A stretch of DNA of 64,000 nt from JAJPGZ01 sp038229295 (GTDB lineage Bacteria > Verrucomicrobiota > Verrucomicrobiia > Chthoniobacterales > UBA10450), in assembly GCA_038229295.1 (NCBI GenBank), contig JBBROO010000006.1, positions 1-64,000 of the forward strand. Direction: 5' to 3'. The translations under genes were made by a program, and so were the position numbers. Positions 16,537 through 26,487 of the stretch are shown here, in pieces. The notes beneath the pieces are model-generated. The model was not told the origin of the DNA and did no database searches. It saw only the letters and a list, made by a program, of their open reading frames with translations. Every line of letters begins with the position of its first letter. Positions within the stretch are counted from its first letter, which is position 1.

Positions 16537-18160
16537 GTGGGATCGCCTGGGCGATGACGCGCGCATCCAGGACGATGTTGTTCTCGTTCTCCCAAATTTT
16601 GGTTTGCTCGACAAGGTCGGACAAAGCCGAGTGTGCGCTCGGCGGATCGCCGACGGCGATTTCGCGATACCAGCGCATGTCTTCAGCGGCTCGCGCCGAA
16701 CCGTGACCGACGATGATAAGATCGACATGGTACTTCTCGATGAAGTCGCGCAGTTCCTCCGGCCGCGATGTCTTGAATGCGCGCAACAGCGCCTGACCGC
16801 GCTCGCGAAAAGTTCGGTAAAAACCCTGATGATATGGGACCGCATATTCTGCGCTCACGAGCACGGAGCGGTGCGCCATCGTCGGAATCATGTCGGCCTC
16901 ATCTTTTAATGTCGCGATCACGCTCGATGTTGGCCGCGTGCGCAGAAATTGGTAAAGTGACGGCGACTTCGGCTGGAGGTAGTAATTGGCTGGAAATGTT
17001 CCCATCAGATTTGGAGCAATGATGACCGCGGCGACAATGAAGCACTGGGCCACCCATGCGAACCGTCGCCAGCGCCTAACGAAATCCCAAATCGCGATGA
17101 GCGCGATGGCGGCGATCATCGCGAGCAAAATCCGGAAGACCCATTGCGAATAGCGCGCCGGTAGATGCAGGCGGAAGAGAAACAGATGCGCGGCGCTCCA
17201 CATCGAGATTGCCGCCGCGGCGATTTGTCCAAAGAGTAATGTTCTTTCGAGGGAAGAAATTTTCGCCGAACAAAATAATAACCACGATCCACCGAGGGCG
17301 AGGGCGAGGATGTGTGCCGGAATGGCGTTGGGCAGGAGCCCGCTGCGCGCGTCGAGAAACCAAAAGCTGAAGTTGTTGTTGGTGAAAAATTGCGAACGGC
17401 CGTGGCGCAGAAATTCCGGCAACGCGCGCGCGGATTCGCGGGTGATGACCGGTCCGTATTTTGAAATCGCGGATGCAAATGGAAGCAATACCGCGGCTAC
17501 TGTAATCACGCCGGCGAAAGCGATGACGTAATCGCGCCGGTTGCGCGACAAATGCAGATGTCGATCTTTCATTACCAGTAAACGCGCGCAGAGAATTCCG
17601 GCGGAAACAAAAGCAGCCTGCGGGTAGATCAGACCTTCGAGCGCGAGAACCAACAGGCACGCGATGAAAGATCGTCGCAGAAGAAGAAGCATGAAGGCGA
17701 GAAAGAGCGGGTAAACAAAAGCGCGCGGTGTCGCCGAGCTGACGTCGTCCTTCAGCCAGATGAGCTGACCCAAAAGAACGCTCGCGAAAAAAGCGCCGCG
17801 CGCGTCCGACATCCATTGCACGAATAATTTGAAAGCGAGATACGCGGTCAGGATTCCGATTGCCGTCGGAAGAATTTTCGAGAGCAGCAGTGGCTCGATG
17901 CCGACTTTGGCGAAGATCCAGTAGAAGAATTTGTAACCGGCGGGCGCGACGGCTTGAAAATAATCGGCGATGAGATCGTTAGGGAACAATGCGGGGTCGA
18001 CGAAGCGTTGCATCCAGAAAACGTGCTGGCGGGCGTCGTCCGCGACGAGATTCGGCAAACGAAAAGCCTGATGCAGCGCGAGGACACTGTAGAAACAGGC
18101 GACCGCCATCGCGGCGAAGAGCCAGCGACGTTCGTGCTGGCGATTGTCGATCTTATCCAT
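16529..18160 (-). CDS. Polytopic membrane protein, GT-C-like
   Basis: 543 residues with about ten hydrophobic segments and a soluble C-terminal domain (about 390-543). An early loop, VADDARQHVFWMQRFVDP, has the acidic pair placed after the first helix as in GT-C glycosyltransferases. I chose ATG 18160 (MDKIDNRQ), which overlaps the previous gene by eight bases, the same spacing as at the next junction; a TTG lies 12 bases upstream. Context with a GT2 enzyme and a flippase-like protein suggests envelope glycan or glycolipid work. Specific function is unknown. Confidence 0.75.
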   Translation of the reverse strand: MDKIDNRQHERRWLFAAMAVACFYSVLALHQAFRLPNLVADDARQHVFWMQRFVDPALFPNDLIADYFQAVAPAGYKFFYWIFAKVGIEPLLLSKILPTAIGILTAYLAFKLFVQWMSDARGAFFASVLLGQLIWLKDDVSSATPRAFVYPLFLAFMLLLLRRSFIACLLVLALEGLIYPQAAFVSAGILCARLLVMKDRHLHLSRNRRDYVIAFAGVITVAAVLLPFASAISKYGPVITRESARALPEFLRHGRSQFFTNNNFSFWFLDARSGLLPNAIPAHILALALGGSWLLFCSAKISSLERTLLFGQIAAAAISMWSAAHLFLFRLHLPARYSQWVFRILLAMIAAIALIAIWDFVRRWRRFAWVAQCFIVAAVIIAPNLMGTFPANYYLQPKSPSLYQFLRTRPTSSVIATLKDEADMIPTMAHRSVLVSAEYAVPYHQGFYRTFRERGQALLRAFKTSRPEELRDFIEKYHVDLIIVGHGSARAAEDMRWYREIAVGDPPSAHSALSDLVEQTKIWENENNIVLDARVIAQAIPHD

Positions 18161-19067
18161 TTCGGTTTCCAAGCCGGGCCAGGTAGCGATGCAATAATGG
18201 AAGACCGGCGACGCCGGGAATGATGTAACGCGCGGTGCAGAGAAGTCCGAGCGCGGCGGCGATGGGCGCGGCGAAATACGGCTGGAAAAGAAAAATCAAA
18301 GCGGCATCCCGCGTTCCGATTCCAGCAAACGTGAGCGGCAATAATCCCGCGAGAAGGGCGAGCGGCGCGAGCGCAATGCTCACGATGAACGGCGCCGAAC
18401 CGCGCAGCGCGAGAATGAAAAGCCAAATTTGCAACAGATGAACGAACCAAATGAAGATCGACATGGCGGACACGACGAGGACGCGCTGTCGATCCGACCA
18501 AAAAAAAGTCTGCATCTCCTTCCAATCGACTTGGAGCGTTTTCAACTTGTCGATCTTGAAAACAACGTCGGCGAGATGCCGCGATGCGAGCAACGCGATT
18601 CCTGAAATGAGTCCGGCGATGATTGCGAACGCCAACGCGTAGAAGAGCGCATCTTTGCGCGGATAGAATAACAGTCCGAGCGCACACCAAAAAAGAAGCG
18701 AGAGCATGTCGGCCGCTTTTTCGAAAATGACGAGCGAGAAAGTGAGCGCGCCGCGCGCGTTTTCGTTTTTCATGAAATACGCTTTGGCGATGTCGCCCAT
18801 CTTCGATGGCAAAATCATGTTAAGTGTGCTGGCGACGAGGATGAGGCGATTGGCTTCGATGAAACCGATGTTCGCCGCGGGCGGCGCGAGAATTTCGAGA
18901 CGCCAGGCTGTCAGCAACGTGAGCGGAACGACCATGGCCAGACTAACGAACAGGTAACGCGGCTCAGCGTTGGCAAAAACGGCCGCGAGCCGGTGGATGT
19001 CGATCTTATAATAGATGGCGGCGAGAATGAGCAGACTGATCGCGACGGTGATGAGTTTTCGAATCAC
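18153..19067 (-). CDS. Flippase-like LPG_synthase_TM (UPF0104) membrane protein
   Basis: 304 residues, about eight membrane segments. Motifs typical of this family are present: TAWRLEILAPP, TLNMILPSKMGDIAKAYFMKNE, and near the end TFAGIGTRDAALIFLF. Relatives include AglD and the membrane half of MprF. They are thought to move or modify lipid-linked substrates. It overlaps the upstream gene by four bases (ATGA). In this operon it may flip or handle a lipid-linked glycan. Confidence 0.82.
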   Translation of the reverse strand: MIRKLITVAISLLILAAIYYKIDIHRLAAVFANAEPRYLFVSLAMVVPLTLLTAWRLEILAPPAANIGFIEANRLILVASTLNMILPSKMGDIAKAYFMKNENARGALTFSLVIFEKAADMLSLLFWCALGLLFYPRKDALFYALAFAIIAGLISGIALLASRHLADVVFKIDKLKTLQVDWKEMQTFFWSDRQRVLVVSAMSIFIWFVHLLQIWLFILALRGSAPFIVSIALAPLALLAGLLPLTFAGIGTRDAALIFLFQPYFAAPIAAALGLLCTARYIIPGVAGLPLLHRYLARLGNRNG

Positions 19068-20647
19068 GCGCGCCTTTGCACGATGAGCGGCTCGCCCTCT
19101 TTGAGCGCGCGAACGCGATTCGTTAGGTCAAGCCACGGCTGCAATTGCCCGCGCTGAAAGGTGCGGCTCATCGCCACGTAAATTGAAGTCTGATCGGGAC
19201 CGACGGTGGCGCTGGCCACGTCGCGCCAAGTTTCCGCGTCAACGCGATCGTTGATGTGCCACTCGTTTTCGATCCACTCGAGTTTTCGTTCGAAACGAAA
19301 GGGCGCGGTGTTTTTGCCGGTGATGAGCACGCGTTGCAAAAGCGCGCGGAGAAAATTTGGTGCGATGCGGCCGATGGTGAGATTTAGCACGCGCAGGAGA
19401 ATCAATTTCGACGGCGTCATTTGTTTTTGTTTTGCCCAGCCCATTTGGCCCCTAACGAGCAGGCGACCCGGTTGCACTTCGCTTTCATAGTTGTCGATCA
19501 AATGAGAGACGGCGGTTTTGCCGTCGCGCAGCCGCAGGGAAATTCCGGTGTCGGAAAGAGTGAGTTGGTCATCGCGGAATAATTTGAAGACGCCGCCTTT
19601 GTTCAGGGAGACGTAAAGCTGAGTTGGTTGGCGGCGGTCGATGACGATGCCGGCCTGTGGTAACTCGACGCGCGAGTGTGCACGGGGAGCCGGAACGGGG
19701 CGCTCATATATATAGTCGCGAGCTGCGAGCAAATAATTCCAGGCGTGATGACCGATGATGCGATCGTCGCTGTAACAAGGCGCGCGACCCTCGCGAAGTC
19801 CGACGAGAAAGCGATCGTTCACCGCGAGGGCTTCGGGTAACCAATGCCCGGCGAGCTCGAAGCCGTGCGGGAAAAAATTGTAAGTGTTTCGGCTGCCGTA
19901 CTCGCCGCCGAAAGAGCCGTCGGGATGAACGAAGTTCGACAACAACGAGACGGAGCGACGGATCCCGTTTTCTAATTGCGTGCTCGGCGCGATCTGATGA
20001 AGGCGCGCGAGACAGGAGAGCGTGAGCGTGTCGTAGCCGGGATCGAAACCTTCGTATTCGGGAAACCAGCCTTCGCTCGTTTGCCAGGAAAGCAGTTCGG
20101 CGATGCGTTCGTCGCGCGCGCGCATCAACTTGTCGATCTTGCATAAACGTCCGACGACATCGCAGCACAGCGCGGCGAGCGCGTGATGGTTGCTCAAGCG
20201 GCCTGGTTCTTTTCGTGAGGCCAGCCAATTGGCGCGGCGCGCGAAAAATTCCAGCGCTTCGTCGGATTCCATTTTGATGAGGGCGTAGGCTTCGGCGCAC
20301 GCGAGCAAGGAGAAGGCCGCGGCGCCGAGCGCGCGTTCGTTAGGGAAATAATCGTCGCACGATCCATCGGCGTGGCTGCTGCGCGCGGCGAATAGAATTC
20401 CAGCGCGCACGCATTCGCGCACAGAATCGCGGCCGAAGAAAATGTTGTCCGCAAGATCGACATCGACGGCCAGGGCAAGCGGCCAAACGAATTCCTGCGA
20501 CATCCCGGAAGGGAAATCGGCGACTTTGTAATGCCAGTAGTTGCGATCGAAGCAGCCGTAGGTCGGGCTGTGCGGATTCCGGTCCTGCAGCGTGAGTAGC
20601 TTCGGGATTTCGTTAAGCGCCGCGCGAGCGAACAATTCCGAACTCAT
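19064..20647 (-). CDS. Predicted alpha/alpha-toroid protein of unknown function
   Basis: 527 residues, no signal peptide or clear membrane helix. The N-terminal ~300 residues look like repeated helical hairpins (SYDDY-type aromatic/acidic turns, GWFPEYEGFDPGYDTLTLSCLA, DGSFGGEYGSRNTYNFFPHGFELA), as in alpha/alpha-barrel glycan lyases and heparinase-like proteins. The C-terminal part is beta-rich. It overlaps both neighbours by four bases. Action on a polysaccharide is plausible from fold and context but is not shown by catalytic residues I can name. Confidence 0.75.
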   Translation of the reverse strand: MSSELFARAALNEIPKLLTLQDRNPHSPTYGCFDRNYWHYKVADFPSGMSQEFVWPLALAVDVDLADNIFFGRDSVRECVRAGILFAARSSHADGSCDDYFPNERALGAAAFSLLACAEAYALIKMESDEALEFFARRANWLASRKEPGRLSNHHALAALCCDVVGRLCKIDKLMRARDERIAELLSWQTSEGWFPEYEGFDPGYDTLTLSCLARLHQIAPSTQLENGIRRSVSLLSNFVHPDGSFGGEYGSRNTYNFFPHGFELAGHWLPEALAVNDRFLVGLREGRAPCYSDDRIIGHHAWNYLLAARDYIYERPVPAPRAHSRVELPQAGIVIDRRQPTQLYVSLNKGGVFKLFRDDQLTLSDTGISLRLRDGKTAVSHLIDNYESEVQPGRLLVRGQMGWAKQKQMTPSKLILLRVLNLTIGRIAPNFLRALLQRVLITGKNTAPFRFERKLEWIENEWHINDRVDAETWRDVASATVGPDQTSIYVAMSRTFQRGQLQPWLDLTNRVRALKEGEPLIVQRRA

Positions 20648-21606
20648 GAGATGCGGTCGCGGTCCCGCTTGTTGAATTCGAGGCGACGCATCCGCAGCTG
20701 AATGTCCTCAAGCAATTTCCGATTTACGGAAAGGAGATCGGCGACAAGGCCGACGATGATCAGTTGAATTCCCGCGAGCAGTAGAACGGCGGCGGCGACC
20801 AGACTCGGGACGTGCGCGCGATTAGTCCCGCCAAAATAAAGAACGAGCCAACGCACGCTCAGGACGAATCCGAAGACGAGCGGCAGCGCGCTGAGCGCGA
20901 GGAAAAATCGGAGCGGGCTGTAGCTCATGAAAATACGGACGATGGCACTGAGCGAACGCGCCACGTACATCGACATGCTCTTCATGAGACGCGACGGGCG
21001 CGATTGCGGATTGGTGCGGATTGGCACGGAAATGATGGCCATGTTTTTTTGGCCGGCCTGGATGATGGTTTCGAGCGTGTAGGTGTAACTCGAAAAAACA
21101 TTGAGGCGAATGGCGGCGGCGCGGGTGAAGGCGCGGAAGCCGCTCGGGGCATCGACAATTTCGGTATTGCTGGCGACGCGGACGACCCAGCTGCCAAGTC
21201 GTTGGAGGATTTTTTTTGTGCTCGAGAAATGTTCGGTTTCGGCGATCGAGCGCGCGCCGATGACGATGTCGGCTTTGCCATCGAGGATCGGCTGAATGAG
21301 TTTGGCAATGTCGGCGCCGCAGTACTGATTATCGGCATCGGTGTTTACGATGATGTCGGCGTCAGCGACGAGACTGGCTTCGATGCCGGCGGCAAAAGCG
21401 CGAGCGAGCCCTTGATGCTGTGGAAAATTTACCACGTGCTCAACTCCGTGTTCACGGGCGACATCCAGGGTGCGATCGGTGCTGCCGTCGTTGATGACGA
21501 GGCGTTCGATGATGTCGATCTTGTCGAGCGCGCGGGGAAGATCGTGCAACGTCGCGGCAAGAGTCGCCTCTTCATTGAAGCAGGGGATTTGGATAACGAG
21601 TTTCAT
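20644..21606 (-). CDS. Family 2 glycosyltransferase with C-terminal membrane helices
   Basis: 320 residues. The GT-A domain has LVIQIPCFNEEATL, VINDGSTDRT and the metal-binding NTDADNQY. Two C-terminal hydrophobic segments (about 230-290) resemble polyprenyl-phosphate sugar transferases of the DPM1/GtrB type. It is the first gene of the operon 21606-16099. It probably makes a lipid-linked sugar that the downstream membrane proteins use. The start ATG at 21606 is well placed and the 3' end overlaps the next gene by four bases. Confidence 0.85.
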   Translation of the reverse strand: MKLVIQIPCFNEEATLAATLHDLPRALDKIDIIERLVINDGSTDRTLDVAREHGVEHVVNFPQHQGLARAFAAGIEASLVADADIIVNTDADNQYCGADIAKLIQPILDGKADIVIGARSIAETEHFSSTKKILQRLGSWVVRVASNTEIVDAPSGFRAFTRAAAIRLNVFSSYTYTLETIIQAGQKNMAIISVPIRTNPQSRPSRLMKSMSMYVARSLSAIVRIFMSYSPLRFFLALSALPLVFGFVLSVRWLVLYFGGTNRAHVPSLVAAAVLLLAGIQLIIVGLVADLLSVNRKLLEDIQLRMRRLEFNKRDRDRIS

Positions 21607-21736
21607 CGCACGCCGCTCTGGCCGGCTCTTCTATTAGCAGTGGACAAGCGAAAGCGTCCAGCCTGCGCGCGGGCGCTGGGTGTTTCCTATAGGTGAAGCG
21701 GGTTGACCGTGCTATTATGAATACGTAAATACGGCT

Positions 21737-24265
21737 GTGCTGAGACTTTTTTTTGTAGCGGTGGTCCTGTGTGCGGTCACGTGCGGCGCGTTTGCGCAGG
21801 TCCGGCCGGTGGCCCCACCCCGCGCCACGGCCACGCCGACGCCCGCAAACAAGGATGACGATGATGACGCGCCCGCTTCGGGGCCGGCCGCGGTCGCCAG
21901 CGCTTCCACGCCAATGCCGCTCGCGATCGCGACGCCGCCTCCGCCAGTTCCAACGCCGAATCTGCCACCTCAATCCGCGTCGACAACGTCCCCGCCGCCC
22001 GGTGCTCCCAATCTGGTGCGGTTGCAATTTCCGAACAGCGATGTCGATGATGTCCTGCGATTATACGAGCAACTGACCGGATCGAAATTAGTTAGGGACA
22101 ATTTCGTCCAGGGCAAGGTCAACATCTTCATTAGCAAAGATGTTCCGCGCGAGGAAGCGATCAAGATCATCGAGATCAATTTGTTAATGAACGGCTTTTC
22201 GCTCGTGCCGGCGGGCAACGGCATCGTGAAAGTCATCGGCACCGGAAAAAATCCGCGTATGAGCGGGGTGCCGATTATTTCGGACGAATCGCAAATCCCG
22301 GATGGCGATCATGTCATCAGTTATCTCTTCAAATTGCGCTATGCCGACCCGCAGGAACTGCAGCAAATTCTGCAGCAATATTTGCAACCGCAGCAGCCCT
22401 ACACGTCGGCGTTGCCGTTGCCGAAGGCGTCGGCGATTTTGGTAACGGAAAATTCCAGCGTCATCCGCGCGCTCGTTCACATCATCGAGCAGGTGGATGT
22501 CCCGCCGGCCGAAGTGGTGAGCGAGTTCATTAAGCTCGAGCGGGCTGACGCGAGCAAAGTGGTGGACATGCTGGGCGATATTTTCGAAAAAGGAAAACAG
22601 CAGAATGGCAATCAACCGGCAGTGCCCGGCAGTGTGCGCGGCGTGCGGCCAGCGCCGAATCCTGTCCCGCAGCAAGTGAATGTCGAGAGCGACATCGCGG
22701 GGTTGACCGCCCTATCGGAAGAATCGGTCGTCGTCGGCAAAATCAAACTCACGCCCGATGTGCGCACAAACCGCATCCATGTTGTGACGCGCCCGATCAA
22801 CATGCCGTTCGTGCGCAAGTTAATCGCGGAGTTCGATGCCAATGTGGAATTCGCCAAACCAGTGACGCGGCCACTGAAATATATTTCGGCGGGCGATGTG
22901 TTGCCGGTGTTGGTGCAAGCGTTGACCGAGCCGGGAGCACAAGGCGGCGCGGAAGGGGCGCTGCCCGGCAATCCGGCCAACCCTCAACAACAACAGCAGC
23001 AAAATCGACAAAATCGGGGCGGCACGCAGAACAATCCATACAGCGGCGGACTTTCCAGCGGCAGTGGAGGCAGCGACAGCAATCTGAATGTCTCCGAAGA
23101 ATTATCGACGACCGCGACCGACACGACGCCGAAGGCAGTCACGGTCGGCAACGCCAAGATCATCGCCGACCAACGCGCGAACACGATCATCATGCTCGGC
23201 AATCGCGAGATCGTCGTGAAAGTGCAAAAAATTCTCGACGAGATGGACGTCAAATCGCCGCAAGTCGCGCTGAGCACAGTGATCGGCGAGCTCACGCTCC
23301 ACAACGACGAGGAGTTCGGCGTCGATTACTTTTTGAAATACAAAGACAAAATGGTGGCGACTTCACGGAATACAGGCGTGGCGATTCCGACGGGAACTCC
23401 GCAGACGATAACGACGAGGAGGCCAGACCCCTTGAATCTTCCGGACGGCAGGATCACGACGACGACGACCGTTCCGGGCGTACTCCAGCCATCAAACCTG
23501 ATCAACTTCGCTCAGATTATTCAGCAGGTCGCCGGCGGCACCAACGTTTACGTGGCCGCAGGAAACTATCTGTCCGCGATCGTGCACATGCTTAACGCGA
23601 CGGGAAATTTCAAAGTGATTTCGCGTCCGATGGTTTTTACGAGCAACAACAAGAAAGCAATCATTGCCTCGGGCACAGAGATTCCGGTTCCAGTCAGCAC
23701 ACTTTCGTCGGTCGTTAGTGCGAACTCGACCACCGGCACAAACATCGGCCAGCAATCGAATATTCAATTTAAGAAAGTCGCGCTCCAACTCGAGGTCGTG
23801 CCACTCATCAACTCGGACAAGGAAGTGTCGCTCGACATTTTACAGAAGCTCGACAGTCTCGCGGGCAGTCAGGTGATCGACGGCAATACGGTTCCCACCA
23901 TCGCGACCCGCTATATTCGCACGAATGTGTCGGCGCCGAATGGAGCCACCATTGTCCTCGGCGGGCTCATCACCGACAGCAAGCGCAAAGATTATTCCGG
24001 CATTCCGATTCTCGATCGTATTCCCGTGATTGGAACTCTCTTTCGGACCACGAGCAAAATCAAAGATCGGACCGAATTGATTATTCTCATGCGGCCCGAG
24101 GTTACACTCACCCAACTCGACAACTATCGGCTGCGGGTGAAGAACGAGGATCGAATGCACTTCGGGGCCGAATTGGAACAGGATGATTGTCCGGATTGTC
24201 CGAAACCGGCTGGTGAAGATAAACAATTGCCGCCGCCCGATCTGCCGGCGTCGAAAGATTATTAA
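21737..24265 (+). CDS. gspD: Secretin (GspD-type) outer-membrane channel
   Basis: 842 residues. A signal peptide (start GTG 21737; ends CGAFAQ) is followed by a Pro/Thr-rich linker (about 25-90). N-domains come next (LQFPNSDVDDVLRLYEQLTG; SASAILVTENSSVIRALVHII-type repeats), then a Gln/Asn/Gly/Ser-rich insertion (about 415-455). The secretin domain contains VPIIGTLF-like PVIGTLFRTTS and ELIILMRPEV. A Cys-Pro tail (DDCPDCPKP) is unusual. It would form the outer-membrane ring for type II secretion or a type IV pilus/DNA uptake machine. The ATPase two genes downstream supports this. Confidence 0.9.
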   Translation: MLRLFFVAVVLCAVTCGAFAQVRPVAPPRATATPTPANKDDDDDAPASGPAAVASASTPMPLAIATPPPPVPTPNLPPQSASTTSPPPGAPNLVRLQFPNSDVDDVLRLYEQLTGSKLVRDNFVQGKVNIFISKDVPREEAIKIIEINLLMNGFSLVPAGNGIVKVIGTGKNPRMSGVPIISDESQIPDGDHVISYLFKLRYADPQELQQILQQYLQPQQPYTSALPLPKASAILVTENSSVIRALVHIIEQVDVPPAEVVSEFIKLERADASKVVDMLGDIFEKGKQQNGNQPAVPGSVRGVRPAPNPVPQQVNVESDIAGLTALSEESVVVGKIKLTPDVRTNRIHVVTRPINMPFVRKLIAEFDANVEFAKPVTRPLKYISAGDVLPVLVQALTEPGAQGGAEGALPGNPANPQQQQQQNRQNRGGTQNNPYSGGLSSGSGGSDSNLNVSEELSTTATDTTPKAVTVGNAKIIADQRANTIIMLGNREIVVKVQKILDEMDVKSPQVALSTVIGELTLHNDEEFGVDYFLKYKDKMVATSRNTGVAIPTGTPQTITTRRPDPLNLPDGRITTTTTVPGVLQPSNLINFAQIIQQVAGGTNVYVAAGNYLSAIVHMLNATGNFKVISRPMVFTSNNKKAIIASGTEIPVPVSTLSSVVSANSTTGTNIGQQSNIQFKKVALQLEVVPLINSDKEVSLDILQKLDSLAGSQVIDGNTVPTIATRYIRTNVSAPNGATIVLGGLITDSKRKDYSGIPILDRIPVIGTLFRTTSKIKDRTELIILMRPEVTLTQLDNYRLRVKNEDRMHFGAELEQDDCPDCPKPAGEDKQLPPPDLPASKDY

Positions 24266-24267
24266 CC

Positions 24268-24681
24268 ATGAATACCGTCACGATGAAGATGTCGATCTTA
24301 GCGGTGCTCATGTTTGCATTTGGCCAAGTCGCCGCGCGCGCGAGCGATAACCCATTCTTTCATTCCACCGACCCGCTCGCGCCGCGCGATGAGTGGGGAT
24401 TGCTTCACCAAAGCAAGGCGCTTTACTCCACGGATTTCGACAGGCGTTTGCCCTGGCGCCCGCTGTATTGGTTGGAGGGAAAGAATGATCTGACCAGGCA
24501 GCCCGCTTATGTCGGCGCGTTACAGCGCGACCTCCGCCGGCTCGGTTATTACTGCGGCGAGATCGACGGCATTTATTCCGCCGAAGTCAGCGACGCGATC
24601 GCGCAACTTCAGAAAAATTATTCGATGCGTGTGACCGGCACGTTGACGATTCCCGTGCGGCGGGCACTGCACTTGCCCTAA
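24268..24681 (+). CDS. Secreted peptidoglycan-binding-domain protein
   Basis: 137 residues. A signal peptide (about 1-25, ends QVAARA) has part of its hydrophobic core, Met-Ser-Ile-Leu, written by a 10-mer copy (24290). The C-terminal ~60 residues are a PG_binding_1 domain (LQRDLRRLGYYCGEIDGIYSAEVSDAIAQLQKNY). It lies two bases after the secretin stop and nine before the ATPase start, so it belongs to the same transcription unit. It may anchor the secretin machine to the wall. Confidence 0.85.
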   Translation: MNTVTMKMSILAVLMFAFGQVAARASDNPFFHSTDPLAPRDEWGLLHQSKALYSTDFDRRLPWRPLYWLEGKNDLTRQPAYVGALQRDLRRLGYYCGEIDGIYSAEVSDAIAQLQKNYSMRVTGTLTIPVRRALHLP

Positions 24682-24689
24682 CAAGCACC

Positions 24690-26447
24690 ATGAGCGCGCC
24701 GGTCAGTCAGTCGATTGTCGATCTTTTAATCGCGGGCGGAGTCGATTCGCCCGATGAAGCGAAATCGCTCGCTTCGAATTTGAATGGAGGCTCGTGGGTC
24801 GGCCAGGTTCTCGATTCCGGAAAAGTGGATGAGAACAAATTTCTCGGCGCGATCGGGAATTTCTTCAAAGTACCCGTGCAATCGCTCGACCCGAAGAAGA
24901 TCGACCGGGAGACATTGTCGATCTTGCCCAGCCGTTTTGTGTTTCAGCATCACATTCTGCCGATCGAAGTGAAAGAGAAGTCGGTTGTGCTCGCGACTTA
25001 CGATCTGTTCAATTCAACCGGCCGGCAATTGGCTTCGCAGCTTTTGAAGAAGCCAGCCGAGTGGGTGCTGGTGCCGCGCGCGCAAGTTCTGCGCGCGATG
25101 AAAACGCTTTACGGCGTGGGCGCGGAGACGTTCGACGAGATCCTGAAGACGAATCGCGCCTTCGAAGTTTTGCAGGACACGGAGATCAGCACCGACCTGA
25201 ACGCGGACGATCCCGAAGCGTCAGTCGTGAAATTCGTTAACCAGATTATTCGCGAAGCGATTGTCGAACGCGCAACCGATATTCACGTGGAGCCACTCGA
25301 GAACGATTTGCGCATTCGTTACCGCATCGACGGAATTCTGCACGAAGTCGCGGTGCCGCCGCAATTGCGCGTGTTGCAATCGGCCATCATCTCGCGCTTG
25401 AAAGTGATGTCACACATGGACATCGCCGAGCGCCGTCTGCCGCAGGATGGCCGCATGAATTTGCACGCGCATAATCAGGAAATCGACGTGCGCGTCTCGA
25501 CCATCCCGACAGTGAATGGCGAATCGATCAGTCTGCGATTGCTCGCGCGCGGGAATCAGCAATTCGGATTCGAGCGTCTCGATCTTAGCGCGCGGCAGGA
25601 AGACATCATTCGTCATTTGTTGGCGCAGCCTAACGGAATTATTTTGCTGACCGGCCCGACTGGCTGCGGAAAATCGACATCGCTCTATTGTTTCCTCAGC
25701 AGCATCAACTCGGTGCAGCGCCGCATCATCACGATCGAGGAGCCGGTGGAATATCGATTGCCCGGCGTTTCGCAGATCGATGTGAAACCGGAAATCGATC
25801 TGACGTTCGCGAAAGGTTTGCGTCACATTTTGCGGCAGGACCCAAACGTCGTCATGGTCGGAGAAATTCGCGACACGGAGACGGCCGACATTTCCATTCG
25901 CGCGGCCATGACCGGTCACCTCGTCTTCAGCACGCTGCACACGAACGACGCGGTCGGCGGCATCACGCGATTGCTCGACATGGACGTCGAACCGTTTTTG
26001 CTCTCGTCGGTCGTGAAAGCATTTATCGCGCAACGACTCGTGCGCACGATTTGCACCGAGTGCGCCGAGAAGGTGGAATATCCGCGCGAATATCTGACCG
26101 AGATCGCGTTTCCGGTGGGAGAGCACGGCACGAAATTTCTCCGCGGCAAAGGTTGCGAGCATTGCCGCCAAACCGGCTATCAAGGACGCATGGCCATCTA
26201 CGAGATCTGTGTTGTGACCGAGCCGTTGCGAAAAATGATCATGCAAAAAAAAGATGGCGGCGAGCTGAAGCAATGCGCCGTTGCTGAAGGCATGGAAACA
26301 TTGCGGCAGGATGGCTGGCGTCGCGTGGCCGAAGGCAAAACGACCATCGAAGAAGTCGTGCGCGTCACCCAGACGGATGAAGTGATGGCGGAAACAACGC
26401 GCGTAGAGCAGCCCGCAGTCGACGCGGACGCGGCCGCAGTTTCGTAA
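24690..26447 (+). CDS. gspE: GspE/PilB-family secretion/pilus assembly ATPase
   Basis: 585 residues. The N-terminal MshEN-like domain (about 20-150) precedes the ATPase core. Walker A is GPTGCGKST (322-330), the Asp box is TIEEPVEY, Walker B is VVMVGEIRDTETAD and the His box is HLVFSTLHTND. A zinc-binding pair CTEC and CEHC follows. It powers a type II secretion or type IV pilus-like machine from the cytoplasm. gspF and pseudopilins are not here. A 10-mer copy overlaps the TAA stop. Confidence 0.93.
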   Translation: MSAPVSQSIVDLLIAGGVDSPDEAKSLASNLNGGSWVGQVLDSGKVDENKFLGAIGNFFKVPVQSLDPKKIDRETLSILPSRFVFQHHILPIEVKEKSVVLATYDLFNSTGRQLASQLLKKPAEWVLVPRAQVLRAMKTLYGVGAETFDEILKTNRAFEVLQDTEISTDLNADDPEASVVKFVNQIIREAIVERATDIHVEPLENDLRIRYRIDGILHEVAVPPQLRVLQSAIISRLKVMSHMDIAERRLPQDGRMNLHAHNQEIDVRVSTIPTVNGESISLRLLARGNQQFGFERLDLSARQEDIIRHLLAQPNGIILLTGPTGCGKSTSLYCFLSSINSVQRRIITIEEPVEYRLPGVSQIDVKPEIDLTFAKGLRHILRQDPNVVMVGEIRDTETADISIRAAMTGHLVFSTLHTNDAVGGITRLLDMDVEPFLLSSVVKAFIAQRLVRTICTECAEKVEYPREYLTEIAFPVGEHGTKFLRGKGCEHCRQTGYQGRMAIYEICVVTEPLRKMIMQKKDGGELKQCAVAEGMETLRQDGWRRVAEGKTTIEEVVRVTQTDEVMAETTRVEQPAVDADAAAVS

Positions 26448-26487
26448 GATCGACAATCACTCGCCGCGATTGTCGCAGCCAAGACGG

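Noticed and set aside
25410..26456. Long minus-strand open frame (348 codons) opposite the GspE/PilB gene
   Set aside because: It starts at a 10-mer-derived Met-Ser-Ile-Leu, lies wholly antisense to a clear ATPase and has no recognisable domain.
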